DNA from: Calvatia gigantea
Lineage: Eukaryota > Basidiomycota > Agaricomycetes > Agaricales > Lycoperdaceae
Direction: 5' to 3'
Length of the DNA stretch: 64,000 nucleotides
Assembly: GCA_025093985.1 (NCBI GenBank)
Contig: JACAAK010000021.1
Coordinates: forward strand, 62,001 to 126,000
In this document: piece by piece, positions 32,142-43,055 of the stretch
Position numbering within the stretch: position 1 is the stretch's first letter
Layout of the letters: each line of letters opens with the position of its first letter
Made by a program: the position numbers and the translations under genes
Notes under the pieces: model-generated
Told to the model about the DNA's origin: nothing
The model's database searches: none
What the model saw: the letters and a program-made list of their open reading frames with translations, nothing else

Positions 32142-33188
32142 GATTGTGCCTTTGAGGATGTGGAGTTTGCTGGAAGTGTCTCTGGACCTGACCCTTGTAC
32201 CTACAAGGCTGCCATGAAGTGCTTTGATGCCCAAGACTGGTCTGCTGCCTGTGACAATGAGATCTTTGCTCTGGAGTCCAACAGGACCTGGGAGATTGTT
32301 GAGCTGCCTCCTGGGAAGAAGGTGATCAACTCTGGCTGGGTCTTCAAGGTCAAGTGCAATCCAGATGGCTCTGTGGAGTGCTATAAGGCCTGTCTCATCA
32401 CAAAGGGCTATTCTTAGTGTCCTGGCTATGACTACACTGAAGTCTTTGCTTCTACCTTCTGTCCTGCTTTCCTTTGCCTCATTATTGCCTTAGCTACAAA
32501 AGAGGGCTTCAAAATGCAATCAGTTGACATCTCCTCTACCTTCACCTATGGAGAGCTTGATGAGGAGATCTACATGGCCCAGCCTGAGGGGTATCACCAG
32601 GGCAGTCCTAACCATGTCTGCAGACTTACCAAGTCCCTCTATGGCTTGAAGCAAGCTGCCTGGCAATGGAACAAGAAGCTTCACTCTGTTATGGTCTCTA
32701 TGGGCTACTCTTGTTTCCAGTCTGACAACTCACTCTACATCTATTCTAAGGGATCAGTCAAGGTGATTGTTCCAGTCTTTATTGATGACATTACTCTGGT
32801 GTCCAAGTATGACTCTGCCATGAACTCGACAGTTGAGGAGCTCTCCAAACACTTCAAACTTCAAAATCTTGGCCTTATGAGCTGGCTACTGGCTGTACAG
32901 GTAAAGTAGAACTTGACCAACCACACTATCTCCCTCTCCCAGTCACAATACATACAGGAACTCCTTGAGCACTTCAAGATGGATGACTGCAATCCTGTGA
33001 AGACTTCTCTCAGTCCTGGTCTTGACCTCTCCACTAATACTCCTACTCCAGATGAGCAACAGGAGATGAAGTCCATTCCTTATCTCTTAGCTGTAGGTTC
33101 GCTTCAATACCTTGCCACCATGACTCACCCCGACATTGCCTATGCTGTCTCCTACCTTGGGAGATTCAACCACAATCCCTCACCCCAT

Positions 33189-33946
33189 ATGCTGGGATCA
33201 GCTGAGCTGGTGCATGTGGGGGGCTCCTGCGGGGTCGCTGGTCTTCTGACCTACTGGGTGGAGAAGTCATAAGGCAACAGGGGTGGGGTCCCTAGGGGGT
33301 GCTTCTAGCCTTGGCTAGTGGTGCTCCTTTCCTGGGCCTGGTTTGGGGCATCCTGGGGGGCAAAGGCACAAAATAACGGAGGTGGGGTTCCCGGGTGGTG
33401 GTGCAGGTTCGTTCTGCTAAGCTGCTTTCTTGGGCGCTGTCTAGGTGATGCTTTGAGTTGCTACCCTGCTTGCTGGGTTGCTCTGGATCAGGACTGGGCT
33501 GATACCCTTTCATCCAGAAAGTTGGGGGTAAGGTGGCTTCAAGTGGGGGGTCCTTGTGCTGGCTCTCCTGACTACACCTGTCCCCTTTTGGGTGCTCGGC
33601 TGCTGTTGCTGCTGGGCCTGCTGCTCATGGGATGATCAGGACACCACTGCTGAGCTTCACTCAGCCATGGTGTGTCACAGGGTGTACACCACAAGACCTG
33701 GGCAACTGGGTCTTCTTCAGTGTGATGGGCATTTCGGGAAACCGGGGATCCTATAAGTAGGGGGTGGTCTGGTTCGGTTTGGGTGGATTACTGCTTGGGC
33801 TGGGTTGGGCTGCTTATGAACGTAGTTTACTTTTAACTCATCGGACTCTGTAGTTGGGGCTTTGTACTTTGCTACACGCGGACTGCGATCGGGCACCACA
33901 TTATAAATTGGCGCAAGCCATGATTTAAAAAAAAAAAAAAAAAAAA
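33189..33946 (+). mobile_element. LINE-N: 5'-truncated LINE stub (3' UTR and poly-A), 15-bp TSD
   Basis: Only the final codons of ORF2 and the whole 3' UTR with poly-A were inserted. The 15-bp target duplication AATCCCTCACCCCAT is at 33174-33188 and 33947-33961. The long duplication is typical of LINE integration. It interrupts Copia-I RNase H. No gene is present within it. Confidence 0.92.
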
Positions 33947-34354
33947 AATCCCTCACCCCATTACTGGGCTGCTGTCAAGCACCTACTTTGCTATCTCAAG
34001 GGCACCATGGACTACAAGCTTGTCTATAAGGGTAACAATGACTCTAAGTTGTTCCAGACCTATTCTGATGCTTTCCATGGCTCATGCAAGGCTACTGGAT
34101 GTATTACAGGTGGTTATGTGACTAAAGTGAGTGGTACAGCTGTTGGGTGGTCCTCAAAGTGCCAGAGCTTTGTCACCCTGTCTTCTACTGAAGCTGAGTA
34201 TATTGCTGCTGTTAAAGGAGGCAAGGAGATCATGTGGATGAGGAACATCTTAACTGAGTTTGGCTATCCCCCTTCCCTTTCTTCTACTCTCTTTATTGAC
34301 AACAAGTCTGGGATCAGTGTAGCAAAGAACCCAGAACACCATGGACACATGAAG

Positions 34355-34647
34355 TGTAAAGAGGTGCATGTGGGGAACATTAAGATGGTCCTAACAGCAG
34401 TGGAATGAAGTCTATTGATTAGGTATTGGAGGAGATAATCCACAATTACTGTGGACAACTGTAAGAGACTCAATAATGAAGTTACAATACTTTGTTCACC
34501 TATGGACAACTGTAAGAGACTAAAGGCTCTCAAAGTGTCCACAGGAAGCTACAAGTCCACCTGTCTCATGTAACTCATCACCTGACCAAAACTCTGTCAG
34601 CTCTAAGTCCAAATCTATCTATAGGACTGATGAGACCACATCTAACA
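34355..34647 (-). mobile_element. Solo copia family-A LTR, 293 bp, TSD TGAAG
   Basis: On the minus strand it begins TGTTAGATGTGG and ends CTCTTTACA. Flanked by TGAAG (34350-34354 and 34648-34652). Inserted in Copia-I RNase H between HMK and HLDLQYY. Confidence 0.9.
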
Positions 34648-34807
34648 TGAAGCATTTGGACCTGCAGTACTACTGGCTCCAGGATGCAGTGGCTGAAGAC
34701 ATTATCGATCCTGTATACATTCCCACTGACAAGCAACTTGCCAACATCCTCACCAAGGCTGTCCAACCCAAAACAATCTCATTTGTTGTTCCTATGCTCA
34801 GTCTCAC

Positions 34808-35433
34808 TGTTACGTGCGTTACCTTACTTCGCAACCGGGCCCGGATCGTCTCCACTCAGGGAGAGGTTCAACGCTATAGCCCAGGAGTATTCGACAAGTC
34901 TCAATGACTTCTGTGCAGGCTTCGGATCGCTCCCTCGAGTAGGAGCTCGCGCTTGCCTGAGAAGTCCGAGTTAAATGTCACTGCAGTCCCCAAGGTTGTT
35001 AGCCTTGTAGCAGACGAGCGAAGATAAGGAAGCTTGTTACTAGAATAACCTAAAGTAACACAAAGTACTACTTAAGGTTTATATACTAGCTACGAATAAG
35101 AGATGAGAGATTACGTAGTAAGTAGATATAAGTCAATGAGAACTACTACGGGTTAATTGGTAATCTAAGGAATCATAGGGATAGGTGAAATGAATAGAAG
35201 AACGAGTACAAGTCATAAGAAGACGGAGTCAGGTAAAGAGAAGTACGATGGTGGGAAAAGATGAAGGTGAAACAGGAACATGATTCAGAATGAATCATAA
35301 GAAGCGAAGGTAGAAGTACATGTGATAAATAAATAAAGAACGGACCGGGGTATACAGGAAGAAGAATGGAAAGTCTGTACGGAAGGTTAATACGTCAATG
35401 CGGAGAGTCCGGGGGTGTGGTAAGTTCGTAACA
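34808..35433 (-). mobile_element. Solo G0-family LTR, 626 bp, TSD CTCAC
   Basis: Reverse complement of the G0 LTR (same length as the G0 3' LTR and lacking the same 4 bases), flanked by CTCAC (34803-34807 and 35434-35438). It shows that another G0 copy inserted here and was reduced by LTR-LTR recombination. Confidence 0.93.
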
Positions 35434-35561
35434 CTCACTCATTAAGGACTGTCTGGATCAGGGAGGTGTGTCAGGAGTGCTCCAGACAGTGCTAGATGGA
35501 CTCTCCTAAGTCAGGGCTGCAAGGTTTGGTAGGATACTTGTGGAGTTGTTCAAGGAGATAT

Positions 35562-35867
35562 TGTTATGACCTTAGTCTGAGTAAACCTCAGGTTGCAACT
35601 TAGGCTAAGACTTGAGAGTGAGTAAGGGAGGGGAGAACTAAGTGGTTAAGCATACCGAATACAGGAGTGTGTATGTACACTTAAATATGGTAGACATCCG
35701 GTTGAACAGATAGAGGTGACTACATGAAATGTCCGATGATAATGGCACAGTAGTTACTGGGAGTCAAGACTCAGAGATCGCTGGACAGGAATAGATGAAA
35801 CAGATACAAGGCATAGTAGAATGCAGACAGGTGTGGAATGGATATGAATAGACAAAAGTTCACAACA
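35562..35867 (-). repeat. Gypsy-1 3' LTR
   Basis: 306 bp, plus-strand TGTTATGACC to TTCACAACA. The polypurine tract (CCCCCC on the plus strand) follows at 35871-35876. Confidence 0.95.
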
Positions 35868-35885
35868 ATACCCCCCAATTAGGCT

Positions 35886-36875
35886 TCATGCCTCAGGAAG
35901 TTCATTGAAGTCTCCATTTACTATAGCAGCTGCAAGTACTTTCTTGGTGGCAGCAATGAGGAATTTTCCATCATTGGATTGCACTAAGAAGACGGGAGAG
36001 TGGCTTCGTCCATCTTGTCAGATAGGAACTGGGACACTGTTGAATGGGAAATCAGTGGTGGTAGAACTGTCCCAGTAATTCTTGACTATCAAGTTCTAGT
36101 AGTGTTGGTCCTTTTCTTGTTCTGGTAGCACAGTGCGGAATCTTGTGGGTGGGAGAAAAACCAATATGAGTTGTAGTGGTGTGATGGTCTTTATGAAGTG
36201 GCGGAGGGCATTGACTTCTTCTTTTATACAGACAGTAGTTTTCTCATCCATAGGGGTGTTGGTGTGAGGTGGTGGTGCGGGGTTGACTGTATTATGTAGT
36301 TTAGAGAGGGTAATATGAATTCTGTCAACTAGAGTGTTGATGTCAGAGTCCTCATTTGACTTGTCTCTTCTGAGCAGCTTCATGGCTATGTCAGCGAGCT
36401 CAAGGAATATGTTGGCAATGTCAAGGTGGTTGAAAACCTCAAGGCCTAGGTTGATCTGACTTTGGAGTCCCTGGACATGATCTTGTTCGCTAGGGGTGAG
36501 GGTGGATTGGTTTAATGCTCAGAAGATGGCGGGAATATGTTGGTTGGTGGAGGAGGATGTGTTGGTGAATCCCATGTACATGTTGGCGAAGGTGATGTAG
36601 GCAGTGGCAAGGGTAATGTGTTGGTTTACTACTAATTGTCTGTTCTGGGCAGTAATGTTTTCGATTTTGCTGTTGGTTGCCTTGTCAACATCTTTATGTA
36701 GAGCTTCAAGAAGGCCTTGTGCTAGGGATGGTGTTTTAGCGAGATTAAAGCAGGTTCCTTGGGGAGCCAGTGCTCTGCTGCTGCCTGGTTCTGGGAATGG
36801 CAGAAAAGAGATTCTGGTAGGGGTGGGGTGTACAAGGAAGTTGATAGCGATGTGGTTGGGTTGGGAGGCAGGCAT
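35886..36875 (-). pseudogene. Gypsy-1 ORF3: family-specific protein downstream of pol
   Basis: A 330-codon frame with in-frame stops but no net frameshift, from ATG 36873-36875 to TGA 35886-35888. The start lies 6 nt (ACAAAC) after the pol TAA, in the pol frame. The N-terminus reads MPASQPNHIAIN, and the central region is Ala/Thr-rich and helical (LATAYITFANMYMGF). The C-terminal module includes FPFNSVPVPI and LAAAIVNGDF. Gypsy-2 and Gypsy-3 carry the same protein. No membrane segment, zinc finger or known domain was recognised. Confidence 0.75.
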
Positions 36876-36881
36876 GTTTGT

Positions 36882-39800
36882 TTAGTTTCTTTGTTCAGGT
36901 TGCTTGTTTGATGCTTTTTTGTGTTTTCTGCCCCCTCTTTTATAGGTATCCTCTGGATGCCTTTTTAGGTAATCCTGTATGGCATCTTTCACATTCCCCA
37001 AGTTGGACTCTGCTGTCCACGTATCTTCTTCATTGCTATACCCCTTCCAGTGTACTAGGAACTGATATCCCCTTCCTTGCTTTCTTCATCCGTGGATTTC
37101 TTCTACTTCATACTCTTCTTTATTGTTGATGATCACTGGGGCAGGTACTGGCGTTTTTTCTTAGCTTGGGAACTTGGTATAGTGTGCTGGTGACAGGAGC
37201 TGTTTATTAAAAACATTGTGGATGGCCCACCCATCTGGTAGCATTAACTGGTATGCCGCTTCTCCTATCTTTTCCTTAATGAGAAAAGGCCCATACCATT
37301 TTTGGCCTAGCTTCTTTGATGTCTGATTGGTATGGATGTTTGTGTTCTCTAGCCATACTGCATCACCTATTTGGTATGTTTTGGCATGGGTCTTGTTTCG
37401 GTCATGTTGCTGTTTCATCTTTTCTTGGTATATGCATAGTGCTGATGAGGTGCCGTCTCGGGTGGCCTGAAGCTCTTTCAGGAAATCCGTAGCCACTGGG
37501 TTATTTGTTGTTAATCCATTTTTTCCTTTCCATGGGTTCCTTCCATAGTTTAGGAAGAACAGTGTCACTTGTGTTCCTCCATGTTGCTTGTCATTATACT
37601 GGAATTCTGCAATGGGGAGTCATTCTGCCCAGTTGTCTTGGTTGTAATTGCAGTATAAGTGGATGTATGTTTCCACTTCTCTGTTGATGTGTTCTATTTG
37701 TCTGTTGGTCTGTGGGTGGTATGCTGTTGATAGGTTCCGTTCTATACTGAGGCCTTTGAATAGTTCCTTGGTGAATTCTGATGTGAACTGGAGTCCTCAG
37801 TCACTGAGTACTTTCCTCAGTAGTCCATGTAGCTTCCATATTTTGTCTTGATATATCTTTGCTATATCTTTGGATGAAACGTCCATGGTGGTCACTGTGA
37901 GTCATATCATTTTCATAAGGCAATCTACAATGACTAGTATTGCATCCTTTCCTTTTGACTCCAGTAGTGGACCGATCATATTTATGCTAATTTCTTCCCA
38001 AGGCCCATTTGGGACTGGAAGGGGATGTAGTGGTGATTTGAGTGGTGCCATCCTTGTCTTGTTTCTCTGGCAGGCTTGGCATCCTCAGATGTATCTCTTT
38101 ACATCTTTTCGCATTGTCAGCCACCAGTAGTCACAGTTGATTAGTTCCATCATCCTATGTTGGCCTAGATGTCCTATGTTGGGGATGTTGTGATATTGTG
38201 TTAGGATTTCTTCTTGTAGTTTTGGGTCGGGTGGGACGTATGTGCTGTTTTGTCTATAGACTACCCCTTTGTGTTCAATGAGTTGAGAGTCTTGTTTTTT
38301 CAGCTCGGTCAGGACTGTGGTTTCTCATTGGGTTCAGCTTCAAATTTTCTCTAGGAGGTTTGGTTGGATGAACAATTCTACTCTTAGAAGTATCATGCTA
38401 TCCACGCTGTTGGTTTGTAGCCAGCTTTTTCGGATCATAGTGACTAGTTTATCTTCTTGTTCTTCTGGCTTTTAATAGATTCAAGATAATAGGTCAGCTT
38501 TCATGTTCGTCTTTCCAGGCACATGTCATAACACGAAGTCGTAGTCCTGTAGTTGCAGGTACCATCATGCTTGTCATCCATTTAGTTTCTGTGGTTCCCT
38601 ATAGTATTTCAGGTTTTTGTGATTGGTCCAGATTTCGAATTTTTCTTTGGCATCAAGGAGATAATGTCTCCACTCTTTCAAGGCATGAACAATTGCTAGT
38701 AACTCCTTGTCATATATTTCATAGTTTCATTCGGCTGGTGATAGTGTCTGTGAGGTGAAGGCAATGGGGTGCCATTTGTCTTCTTGCTGTTGTGACAGCA
38801 CCCCTCCTAGTGCATAATCTGACATATCGACTTCCACTCTGAATTGACCTTGTCTTTGCGGTAATGTCAGGACAGGTTCTTCAGTGATATATTTCTTGAG
38901 TTGGTTGAAGGCAGTCTGATGTTCTTCAGCCCATTCCTATACCATTGTTCCTTTGAGTTTGTTCAGTGGCCCTGCGATTTTGCTGAAGTCCTTGATGAAG
39001 TGTTGATAGTAGTTGGCGAAGCCCAGGAATCGTTCTACTCCTTTGGTATTTTTTGGCTCAGGCCATTCCCATACCAATTTCACTTTTTCTTCTATTTGCC
39101 CATATCCCACTTTGACTTCTAGTATTGGAATTTCTTCTGCATCAAAAATGCATTTAGTTCGCTTGAAACACAGGTTATACTAGGTGGCTCACTCTAGGAA
39201 CCATACTGTTTGCTCCCTCAGTTGTTCCTTACTGTTGCCTGGGATGGTGAAGTCATCCATATAGTTCACGATGTCTCCATTCTGTAGCAGGTCTCAGAAG
39301 ATGCTTGTCATCATTCTGGAGAAGGTTTCTGGTGAGTTGCTTAGTCTGAAATACATGACCATTGGTTTGAAAAGTCCTTCATTGGTAAGGAAGGTTGCCT
39401 TCCATTTATCTCCTTCTTTGATCCTGACGTTGTTGTATCCCCAGATGATGTCAAGTTTATTGAAGTATTTTACTTTTCCAAGTTTGTCAATTACTTCACT
39501 GATCCTTGGCAGTGGTGTCTTATCTTTGATTACCATATTGTTCAATTGTCTGTAGTCTTGAATTAGCCTCTTGGACCTGTCTTTCTTTGGAATGAAGAAT
39601 GTTGGAGCTGTGTATGGGGATTTCGATGGCCATATTCATCCTGATTCTAGGTTCTCTTTGATAAATGCTTTTAGTTCGTCCTGTTCTTTGACTGTCATGT
39701 TGTATGTTCCTGCACTTATTTCTTTTGGGGCGTCCTCAGTTAGGATTATTTCGTGGTCCCATTCAGTTCGTTCTGGGAGTTTGTTGAATATCGTTTTGTT

Positions 39801-40396
39801 GAATAAGTGTATGAACAGTTGTATGTAGTCTGGCAGGTCTTCCGGTTTGGTTGGGTCTGGTTCATCTTCTTCTTCCCATAGATCTTCAGTAGTGGCCATG
39901 CTTTGTATTTTTCCTGTGATAGGTATATTCTGATGGGGAAATTGACATCCTGGCAGGCATTGGGTAAATTTGATTTGTCCATTTTCCCAGTCCACTTCTG
40001 GGTTGTGTTTGACTAGCCAGTCATGTCCTAGAAAGATTTCTGCCCTGTCCTGTAGTTGTATGATGGATGCCTTGATTCGTTCTTGATGTCCTTGGATATC
40101 TATGTTGATCATGGCTGTTTCTGTTACCCTTCCACCTTGGTTTGGTGTTCCATCCATGTTTAGTACCAGAATTTGTTGCTCTAGTGTTTGGGTGGGAAGT
40201 CCTTCTTTGTCTACTAGTTTTTTGCTGATGCTGCTGGTTGTGCATCCTGAGTCTATAATTGTGTTTACTGTTATCTCCTTTTTTGGGGTTTGTATTTTTC
40301 CTTTTAGGTTCAATTCGCGCTTTTTTTTCTGAGGAATCATGTAGAATTTGTCTGATATCCTAGATACAAACTTTTTGACTCTCGAGGTAGCACCTA
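36882..40396 (-). pseudogene. pol: Gypsy-1 Pol: protease to chromodomain, many stops
   Basis: In minus-strand order: protease TIIDSGCTTSSI (near 40255), RT (FFIPKKD-type and MDDFTIPG, near 39260), RNase H, integrase zinc domain and core, the integrase C-terminal module (AVWLENTNIHTNQTSKKLG, near 37340) and a chromodomain (HWKGYSNEEDTW, near 37040). The start is in the -1 frame relative to gag. Stops include one at 39636-39638 where GRIRP should have Arg (CGA to TGA). Ends at TAA 36882-36884. Confidence 0.9.
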
Positions 40397-41521
40397 CTCA
40401 GAGTCCTCAGAAAAATCCTGTTTCTCTTCTTTCTCAGCTTCTTCTATCCCCTGAACTTGGATCTTCTTGGGTGTGGTGCAAGTTTTGGCTATGTGTCCCT
40501 TCTTGCCACAATTGTAGCATATTAACCCCTTGGGTTTTTTACAGTCTTTGGCAATGTGTCTGAAAATGCCACAGTTGTAGCATTTCGGTTCTCCTTTGTC
40601 ATTGAAGATGTGGTGTCTACTTCCTATCTCCATGGGTTCTCCCATTCCTCCGTAGGTGGTGCTAGTGTTTGTTTTCCTATCTTCTCAATACTCAGATGCT
40701 TTATATCCTTGTCCGATGGAGAGTATGGCTTCTTTCCATTCCACATATGTGTCTGGTCTGGCTGAAGGTGGGTAGCCAGTGATCGTATATATGATATCTT
40801 ATCAGGTGTTCTTCCTAAGTAGGAACATGGCATGCTTGCTATTGGTCTTGGCTTTGCTTTTCAAAACTTCGAATTTGATTAGGTAGTCAGCGGTGTTTTG
40901 ATTTCCTTGTTTGAATTTTTTGATTTGCTATTCTGCTTTGCTGTTTGAGGCATTGTACGAGAAGGTCCTTCTAAAATCCTTGGAGAAGACCTTCCAGTCT
41001 ACTGAATCTTCAGATTCCAGGATGGCTGGTGCTCTCATGGCTGCGTATGCTCCTGCAGTTCCTCCTCACAGCCTGGCTAAGACTGCTATAGCTTTGTCGT
41101 CTGCTGAGACTATCTTGTTGAACTTCATAAAGAGTGTCATTGCTCTCCACCAATCATCAAACTTGGTGTGGGTGCCGTCAAAAAACCCCGGGTCTGGCAC
41201 TAGGCCTTTCCCACTAGGCATTGTCATGGGTACTACTGCATTGTTGGTCATATCAGAGTCGGTTTCTGATTTTGTTTCATCCAAGCTTGATTCGTCTGAT
41301 TTCTCCTGATGGACTATCTCTTCCTCTGCTAGGTCAAGTTCGTTTAGAAGTTCTGATAATACTTCTTCTTCTGCTGGGTTTTCTCCAGGTTTACCATGTG
41401 TTTCTTCGGTTGGTTCTTCAGGTACTTTGGGGTTCCCTGTTTCTTCTTCATCTGATGTCTCGGATTTGTTGTCAGTGACTTCGAGATTCAGTTCTCTGTA
41501 TTTGTCTGGGTTTGAGCTCAT
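40394..41521 (-). pseudogene. gag: Gypsy-1 Gag with two zinc knuckles, stops
   Basis: Starts MSSNPDKYREL at 41521. An acidic N-terminal region precedes a capsid core (FDDWWRAMTLFMKFNK, near 41160), then two CX2CX4HX4C knuckles (near 40500-40580), ending at TAG 40394-40396. A TGA near 41066 interrupts it at an Arg codon; Gypsy-2 has the same stop and Gypsy-3 has AGA. Confidence 0.9.
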
Positions 41522-41588
41522 ATACTAGCTCCTGGGTTGCTCCTGTTCAGGCCTGTTTCAGCCTACTTCCTTGCAAGGTGAGGTGGGG

Positions 41589-41599
41589 ATGCTTAACCA
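41589..41599 (-). promoter_or_regulatory. Gypsy-1 putative self-priming PBS
   Basis: In element sense TGGTTAAGCAT, 2 nt inside the 5' LTR. It is the perfect 11-nt complement of the LTR segment at 41683-41693, which lies about 34 nt downstream of the TATTTAAG box (41720-41728). Confidence 0.65.
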
Positions 41600-41601
41600 A
41601 A

Positions 41602-41907
41602 TGTTACGACCTTAGTCTGAGTAAACCTCAGGTTGCAACTTAGGCTAAGACTTGAGGGTGAGTAAGGGAGGGGAGAACTAAGTGGTTAAGCATACTGAAT
41701 ACAGGAGTGTGTATGTACGCTTAAATATGGTAGACATCCGGTTAAATGGATGGAGGTGACTACATGAAACGTCCAATGATAATGGTGCAGTAGTTACTGG
41801 GAGTCAAGACTCAGAGATCGCTGGACAGGAATAGATGAAACAGATACAAGGCATAGTAGAATGCAGACAGGTGTGGAACAGATATGAATAGACAAAGGTT
41901 CACAACA
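41602..41907 (-). repeat. Gypsy-1 5' LTR
   Basis: 306 bp, plus-strand TGTTACGACC to TTCACAACA. It holds the TATA-type box (complement of CTTAAATA at 41720) and the predicted transcript start near 41693. Confidence 0.95.
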
Positions 41908-41912
41908 GATAT

Positions 41913-42209
41913 GGACTTGTACATAGAGATGTGGACTTAGAGCCACAATGGATGCTTTTGTGATCATGTGACCAAGTCACATGATGGTTGGACTTAGTTA
42001 GAACACCTGTGGATGCTTTCTGGCTCTTTAGTCTCTTACAACAGTACATAGGTGAGTAGGACATTTTCTATTTTGTACTTAGCCTCTTACAATAGTCCAT
42101 AGGACTGGTGTTCAATAAAACACATTTTTCTCAAGATTCTCCCTATCAAGTCATGTTGTTTCTTTGGTGTTAGGACCGCCAGACATTCCCCTATATGCTC
42201 CCTTCAACA
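41913..42209 (+). repeat. Copia-I 3' LTR, main part (family A)
   Basis: Continues the LTR that starts TGTTCAAGG at 35547 and is split by Gypsy-1. Ends CCTTCAACA. It contains the two TCTCTTACAA-type internal repeats found in other family-A LTRs. Confidence 0.88.
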
Positions 42210-42660
42210 CTTCTTGCCCTTACCAGAAGCAGAGACAGTCTGTGCATACAAGGATGGCACTGTCTTAGACTTCTTGGTAATGTTCAGAGGCTGGACAGGA
42301 CCTAGTTGGATCTGTGTAGCCTTCCACTGCTTCTGCAGGGTGACGTATTTCACCTCTGTGTTCTTGCAAATTGACTCAACCAAATTCCTCTCATGATAAG
42401 TGAGACAGATGGGCTGAAACAGAGGTATGGGCTTGGAATTTCTAGCCAGCTTTGGTCTCCCTGACCTAGGTGTTGAGCCTTCCATGTCCAAGTTGTTACT
42501 ACTTAAGCCTGAGGGCCATGGTGGGGGAGTAGCCTCCCTCGCTAGGTTGAGGGGACAGGCATAGCAAATGGCAATGTTAGCCAGAGTGTGACTACTGAGC
42601 CAGCTCAGATTAGATTGACCAGTTGGCCAGCAACACCTTCCTTTCTCAGCAACAACCACT
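42210..42660 (-). pseudogene. LINE ORF1 fragment, minus strand
   Basis: Matches LINE-L ORF1 from PTGQSN to SGKGKK (for example GSTPRSGRPKLAR, YVTLQKQWKATQIQLGP, PLNITKKSK). It is cut by the Copia-I LTR on its downstream side. It lies head to head with the LINE-L 5' end. Confidence 0.8.
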
Positions 42661-43055
42661 ATCAATGGGGTGGTTACTGTAGTTTAGTTGCAATCACTTT
42701 TGCCTACCCCCAACCTCTTGGTTAAAGTAAAACTTTAGTTGCTGAACCACTCACTGGTATGAGCCACAAGCCACCCAGCTCGACAAACGATCCATGGGCC
42801 AACAACCCAGGCCTGCCCCAATTGTCCCCAGACCCTATCTTGTGCATACTGGGTGTCAGCTCCCAGCAGCCCCAGCCTCACTATCAAACCTGTGCTTCCA
42901 CCCAAGCATCATCTGGAGAGGGCACACACCAATGATATTCCACTGTCCTGATCACAGCATGACTGGCATCGACAACCTCCTCAAGTGGCACTGCCTGACC
43001 TCACTCCCATGCTCCCTCTTGTGCTACCTCCCTCTCCCCAGTGCCTTTGGGAACC
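42661..43055 (+). other. LINE-L 5' UTR and unassigned junction
   Basis: About 42740-43055 is C-rich non-coding sequence directly upstream of the ORF1 ATG and is probably the LINE 5' UTR. About 42661-42740 is junction sequence that I cannot assign. No gene seen. Confidence 0.5.

Larger units (their letters stand above)
32142..35445 (+). pseudogene. pol: Copia-I pol fragment: RT and RNase H
   Basis: Copia-type RT begins with DAQDWSAACDNEIFALESN (near 32230), then VDISSTF (32525), YGLKQAAWQWN (32640) and the catalytic FIDDI (near 32780). Stops at 32415-32417 and 32907-32909 break the frame. RNase H has TYSDAFHGS (near 34060), STEAEYIAAV (34193) and FIDNKSG (34300), then the C-terminal TDKQLANILTKAV (34730). 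The coding sequence crosses three insertions (see separate entries) and ends at TAA 35443-35445. It is non-functional but easily recognisable. Confidence 0.88.
35562..41907 (-). mobile_element. Gypsy-1: complete Ty3/gypsy chromovirus with ORF3, 6.35 kb
   Basis: LTRs 35562-35867 and 41602-41907 (306 bp each), TSD GATAT (35557-35561 and 41908-41912). Minus-strand order: gag, pol with chromodomain, ORF3, polypurine tract (GGGGGGTAT next to 35867). It sits in the Copia-I 3' LTR. It has many stops, more than Gypsy-3, but catalytic RT YMDD is kept. Confidence 0.95.
32142..42209 (+). mobile_element. Copia-I: 5'-truncated Ty1/copia element with four insertions
   Basis: Starts inside RT at the junction with LINE-H and ends with its 3' LTR (35547-35561 continued at 41913-42209). 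Inside it are LINE-N (33189-33946), a solo copia LTR (34355-34647), a solo G0 LTR (34808-35433) and Gypsy-1 (35562-41907, within the 3' LTR). The 5' LTR, gag and integrase are missing. Confidence 0.88.

Noticed and set aside
35547..35561. Short TGTTCAAGGAGATAT as a separate element end
   Set aside because: It joins 41913-42209 once Gypsy-1 and its GATAT duplication are removed, giving a normal ~312-bp family-A LTR.
41589..41599. tRNA primer-binding site beginning TGG
   Set aside because: The match to the element's own LTR is perfect over 11 nt with the expected TATA spacing and covaries in Gypsy-2; I could not recall a tRNA 3' end that fits. A tRNA database comparison would settle it.
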